From Mesorhizobium sp. dw_380 (GTDB taxonomy: Bacteria > Pseudomonadota > Alphaproteobacteria > Rhizobiales > Rhizobiaceae), in contig NZ_JAFFIW010000023.1 of the NCBI RefSeq assembly GCF_018588885.1, forward strand, positions 1 to 64,000: 64,000 nucleotides of DNA, given 5' to 3'. Position numbers and translations under genes: made by a program. Positions within the stretch are counted from its first letter, which is position 1; every line of letters starts with the position of its first letter. The notes beneath the pieces are model-generated. The model had not been told where the DNA came from, ran no database searches, and saw only the letters and a list, made by a program, of their open reading frames with translations. This document shows, one piece after another, positions 61,152 through 64,000 of this stretch.

Positions 61152-62324
61152 ATGTCCGACACGCCGAACCGGCGCGCAAATTTGTTGAATGCAGAACTGC
61201 ACAAGCTGTTTGGCCCGGATGGCTGCGAAGGTATCCGCCATGTGGATTTAGACACCCAAGTCGCTCCTGAAAATTGCGATTCTGGCATGATCGTGCTGTG
61301 GCGCGGCGGGCTTCCAGTCGGCCATTTGCTCAGAGGGAGCGACGGTGAGTGCCACACCACCCCAACCGTGGCGGCTCCAGATCCAAGGCTTGCCCCACCC
61401 GTTCTGAACCTGCCGAGCGCCAGCGTGGTCATATGCACACGCGACAGGCCGAACGAGTTGCGCCGTTGCCTCTCTTCGCTTCCACAGCAAAGCGTCCCTC
61501 CGGCAGAGGTCATCGTGGTCGACAACGCGTCGACAGGCAGCGAAACGCGCGAGGTAGCGGTCGCTGCCGGCGCAATATACGTCCGCGAGGATCGACCTGG
61601 TTTGGATATTGCCCGCAATCGGGGCGCCGAGCGTGCATCCTCGGAAATCGTCGCTTACACTGACGATGATGTCCTGCTTCATCCGCAATGGCTCGAGCAA
61701 CTGATCACAGCATTCGACAGACCTTCGATCGGCGCAGTGACAGGCCTTGTACTGCCAGCCGAAATTGCTACCGAAGCGCAGCGCTATTTCGAGACGTTCT
61801 GGAGCTTCGGACAGGGCTACAGGCCGAAAGTATTCCGCGCGGCCGACTTTGCCGCCAATAAGCACGAGGTATTCCCGGCCTGGAAAATCGGTGCCGGTGC
61901 AAGCATGGCCTTCCGGCGTGACGTGTTTGACCGCGCTGGCTTGTTCGATGAGCGCCTCGACGTCGGCCAGGCTGGATGTTCGGGCGACTCCGAATATTGG
62001 TATCGGCTGCTCGCCAATGGATATGATTGCCGTTACCAGCCAACCTCCGTCGCGTTCCATTTCCACAGGCGGACGATGGAGGGCCTGGCCAAGCAAGTTT
62101 ATTTCTACATGCGCGGTCACTCGGCCGCATTGCTCGTCCAGCATGAACGGACTGGCGTGAAGGCGAATTTGAAACAGGCTTTCAAATGGAAGCCACTTTG
62201 GTACCTGGGCAGAGTTCGCAGAAGGCTGCTCGGACGCAGGACCACTGAGGATCGTTTCCTTTGGCAGGAAATCGCCGGCTATGCTTCGGGAATCCTGTTC
62301 TACCTCCGAACCAAGCGCGGGTAA
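61152..62324 (+). CDS. Glycosyltransferase family 2 with N-terminal extension
   Basis: 390 residues. The first 90 residues (NRRANLLNAELHKLFGPDGC and the following region) are an extra domain of unknown role. The catalytic part starts at ASVVICTRDRPNELRRCL near residue 95; DNASTGSETRE follows, and YTDDDVLL near 175 supplies the metal-binding Asp residues. GDSEYWYRLLANGYDCRYQP near 280 holds the acceptor-side motif. The ATG at MSDTPNRR is preferred over an overlapping GTG three codons upstream. The third glycosyltransferase gene starts 7 bases later. Confidence 0.87.
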   Translation: MSDTPNRRANLLNAELHKLFGPDGCEGIRHVDLDTQVAPENCDSGMIVLWRGGLPVGHLLRGSDGECHTTPTVAAPDPRLAPPVLNLPSASVVICTRDRPNELRRCLSSLPQQSVPPAEVIVVDNASTGSETREVAVAAGAIYVREDRPGLDIARNRGAERASSEIVAYTDDDVLLHPQWLEQLITAFDRPSIGAVTGLVLPAEIATEAQRYFETFWSFGQGYRPKVFRAADFAANKHEVFPAWKIGAGASMAFRRDVFDRAGLFDERLDVGQAGCSGDSEYWYRLLANGYDCRYQPTSVAFHFHRRTMEGLAKQVYFYMRGHSAALLVQHERTGVKANLKQAFKWKPLWYLGRVRRRLLGRRTTEDRFLWQEIAGYASGILFYLRTKRG

Positions 62325-62331
62325 GGGCGAC

Positions 62332-64000
62332 GTGGCGGACAATCCCTCGGTTTCAATCGTGGTGCCTGCGCGTAACGCGGAGCTGACGCTGGCACAAGCA
62401 CTCGATTGTCTCGTCGGTCAGGACATTGCCGATTGGGAGGCGATCATCGTCGACGATGGCTCGGATGATGGTACTGCCGCAATCATCGCCAGTTATGTTG
62501 GGCGCGATGCTCGATTTCGCACGGTGAGTTCCTCTGCCCATGGCGCCGCCGGCGCGCGCAATCGGGGGGTTTCGTTAGCGCGCGGCCGCTGGCTCATGTT
62601 CCTGGACGCCGACGATTGGGTGGACGCCAGCTTCCTCGCGAAAATGCTGGCCGCACTGGAAACCGCGCCCGATTCGGTGGCTGCCTATTGCGGTTCTCGG
62701 CGAGTGATGCCCGATGGCGAACTCACCCCATCGAGCATCGCCCCCGAGGTTGCGATCCAACCGTTCGACACATTCGCGCGACGCTGTGCCATCCGCACTC
62801 ACGCGCTGCTGATCGACCGGGCGACGATCGTCGAGTTAGGCGCCTTCGATGTGACGCTGCGCACCTGTGAGGACTGGGATTTGTGGCAGCGCGTCGCGCG
62901 TCTCGGCAAAAATTGGGTGATGGTCGACGAGCCGCTCGCCTTCTATCGGGCTAGCCCCAACTCGCTCACCCGCAATTCGACGCAGATGCTGGCAGACGCC
63001 GAAATCGTGATTGCCCGCGGCTTTTCCGCCGACCCCCGGGTGAAACGCCCGGCGTCCGCGCACGCCAACGGAGCGAATTCGGCGGACGGCCGCGCCGCTT
63101 CCGAAGCACTCGCGTGGTTCGCCTTGTGGAACGCCGCATCGGATTGCGGCAGCGGCGGCGGCCCGATCCACCCGCACATCCTGCGCGCTCTCCCGGCCAG
63201 ATATGAATGGGCGCCCGACATCGCCAAGGTGGTCTTCGACGGACTGATGGTAGGAAGTCTATCGGTGCCACAGCAATTGGCCGCGAGATGGGACAGGTTC
63301 TGTGGCCCCCTCACCGAGTTGATCGTTGAGCTCGGCAAGATCTGGAGCGATCCGGTTGCGGCTCGTCGCGTACAATATCATCTCGAGCAAATGCTTCTCG
63401 ACTTCGATAACCTCGCCGCTCCGCGCAGGCTGGCCCGCACACTCGGGATTCGCGTCGATGCCCGAAACCCGACCTCGACCGAACTGCCGGAAGGGATCGA
63501 TCAAATCTATGCCTACCTGATGTTGGATGATCAGATCGCGGCGCTCGCGCAGTTCGGCGTGCTCGGGACGGTGACAAAGCGTCACTGGGTTGAATTGATC
63601 CTGAATGTCATGCCTTCCCGACTCTCCGGATTTAGGCGCATGGCATTCCGCTTCTGGAGGGGTGCCGCGCGACTTGCAAGCCGATCGCCTTCGCCCCCCC
63701 TGCAACGGGGTGCCGTAGCCGACAAGACAAATATGTCCGCGGCAGAGGCGTTGCTGCGGATAGCCGGACGCCGGTCTGAACGGGACAGCCACTACGGCAG
63801 ACTTGCGCGGTTGGCAGCGGAAGCGCAACGGTTGGTGCGGTCGAGCGCCGAAGCGACAGAGCCTCCCGCATCGCCGCGCCGTGTACAGGCGGACGGTGGG
63901 CGCGACAACAATCGCAAGTCGTTCTGGGATCGCTATTTCGCGATCGAGGATCCCTGGAACTACGGTTCGCCCTACGAGCAGGAAAAATATGAGCGGCAGC
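62332..64000 (+). CDS. Glycosyltransferase family 2 apparently fused to a NodS-like methyltransferase (cut by window edge)
   Basis: At least 556 codons, open from a GTG with TAAGGG five bases upstream to the right end of the window without a stop. N-terminal GT2 domain: SVSIVVPARNAELTLAQAL, VDDGSDDGT near residue 40, the DxD motif FLDADD near 91 and CEDWDLWQRVARLG near 180. A long middle part (about 230-520) is of unknown fold. The last visible residues, FWDRYFAIEDPWNYGSPYEQEKYE, match the beginning of NodS-like SAM-dependent methyltransferases (DPW...S.YEQ.KY). So this seems to be one polypeptide that adds a sugar and methylates something, or a methyltransferase domain continuing past the edge. 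The extent of the second domain cannot be seen here. Confidence 0.8.
   Translation, partial: MADNPSVSIVVPARNAELTLAQALDCLVGQDIADWEAIIVDDGSDDGTAAIIASYVGRDARFRTVSSSAHGAAGARNRGVSLARGRWLMFLDADDWVDASFLAKMLAALETAPDSVAAYCGSRRVMPDGELTPSSIAPEVAIQPFDTFARRCAIRTHALLIDRATIVELGAFDVTLRTCEDWDLWQRVARLGKNWVMVDEPLAFYRASPNSLTRNSTQMLADAEIVIARGFSADPRVKRPASAHANGANSADGRAASEALAWFALWNAASDCGSGGGPIHPHILRALPARYEWAPDIAKVVFDGLMVGSLSVPQQLAARWDRFCGPLTELIVELGKIWSDPVAARRVQYHLEQMLLDFDNLAAPRRLARTLGIRVDARNPTSTELPEGIDQIYAYLMLDDQIAALAQFGVLGTVTKRHWVELILNVMPSRLSGFRRMAFRFWRGAARLASRSPSPPLQRGAVADKTNMSAAEALLRIAGRRSERDSHYGRLARLAAEAQRLVRSSAEATEPPASPRRVQADGGRDNNRKSFWDRYFAIEDPWNYGSPYEQEKYERQ

Noticed and set aside
61248..62342. 364-codon minus-strand frame
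   Set aside because: Antisense to a GT2 gene with intact catalytic motifs; no similarity to a known family.
1..64000. CRISPR arrays, tRNA or rRNA genes, insertion sequences, prophage
   Set aside because: No regularly spaced repeats, no cloverleaf-like sequence that I could recognise, and no transposase, integrase or phage structural protein.

Overview
The window looks like chromosomal DNA of a rhizobium, most likely Mesorhizobium or a close relative. It is GC-rich, has dense overlapping operons, and carries a DUF768-type protein (a family I know from Mesorhizobium), PrsD/PrsE-like secretion genes, ExoF- and ExoP-like exopolysaccharide genes, a dmeR-dmeF metal pair and a RIME-like rhizobial palindromic repeat. 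No tRNA, rRNA, CRISPR array, phage or insertion sequence was seen.

Layout. (1) 1-192: start of glmS, running off the left edge. (2) 764-42214: one large surface-polysaccharide and acyl-activation locus. Its left operon (12867 down to 2225, minus strand) encodes a sugar nucleotidyltransferase, a sugar aminotransferase, a small phosphoglycosyl transferase, a LegB-like 4,6-dehydratase, an exported beta-propeller protein, an ExoF-like export protein, a methyltransferase and a PrsD/PrsE-like type I secretion pair. A small regulatory island (13320-16802) holds a NarL-type response regulator, an HWE-type histidine kinase and an orphan LuxR protein, followed by a relic of a UDP-glucuronate epimerase gene. 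A second minus-strand run (27319 down to 17412) encodes a Wzx-like flippase, a P-loop kinase, a Wzy-like polymerase, a Trm112-like protein, one GT4 glycosyltransferase, an AsnB-like amidotransferase and an ExoP-like co-polymerase. The plus-strand part (27630-42214) carries a methyltransferase, two paralogous adenylation-carrier-thioesterase (A-T-TE) proteins, an RTX protein that is probably secreted, and a tightly coupled set: A-T-TE, NAD synthetase-like protein, AsnB-like protein, AMP-forming ligase, acyl carrier protein.

(3) 42238-50194: housekeeping and stress-type genes (PrmC-like methyltransferase, DUF6496-like, CBS-domain, SPW-repeat, quinone oxidoreductase-like, NDUFA9-like, MFS). (4) 50301-51585: dmeR-dmeF-like metal sensor and efflux pump. 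(5) 51801-58752: an arabinoside utilisation operon (HTH regulator, GH51 arabinofuranosidase, CUT1-type ABC importer) with two similar palindromes as candidate operators. (6) 58912-59727: metallo-beta-lactamase-fold hydrolase. (7) 60154 to the right edge: three family-2 glycosyltransferases in a row, the last apparently fused to a NodS-like methyltransferase and cut by the window end.

How the genes may work together (inference): the left operon could make a bacillosamine-like amino sugar and load it on undecaprenyl phosphate; GT4, Wzx, Wzy, ExoP-like and ExoF-like proteins would extend, flip, polymerise and export a short-repeat polysaccharide. The A-T-TE, NadE-like, AsnB-like, ligase and carrier genes would activate and perhaps amidate acyl groups for decorating the polymer or for making a separate small molecule. 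The RTX protein, through PrsD/PrsE, could trim or bind the polymer. The acyl-activation block is the best candidate here for an undescribed system.
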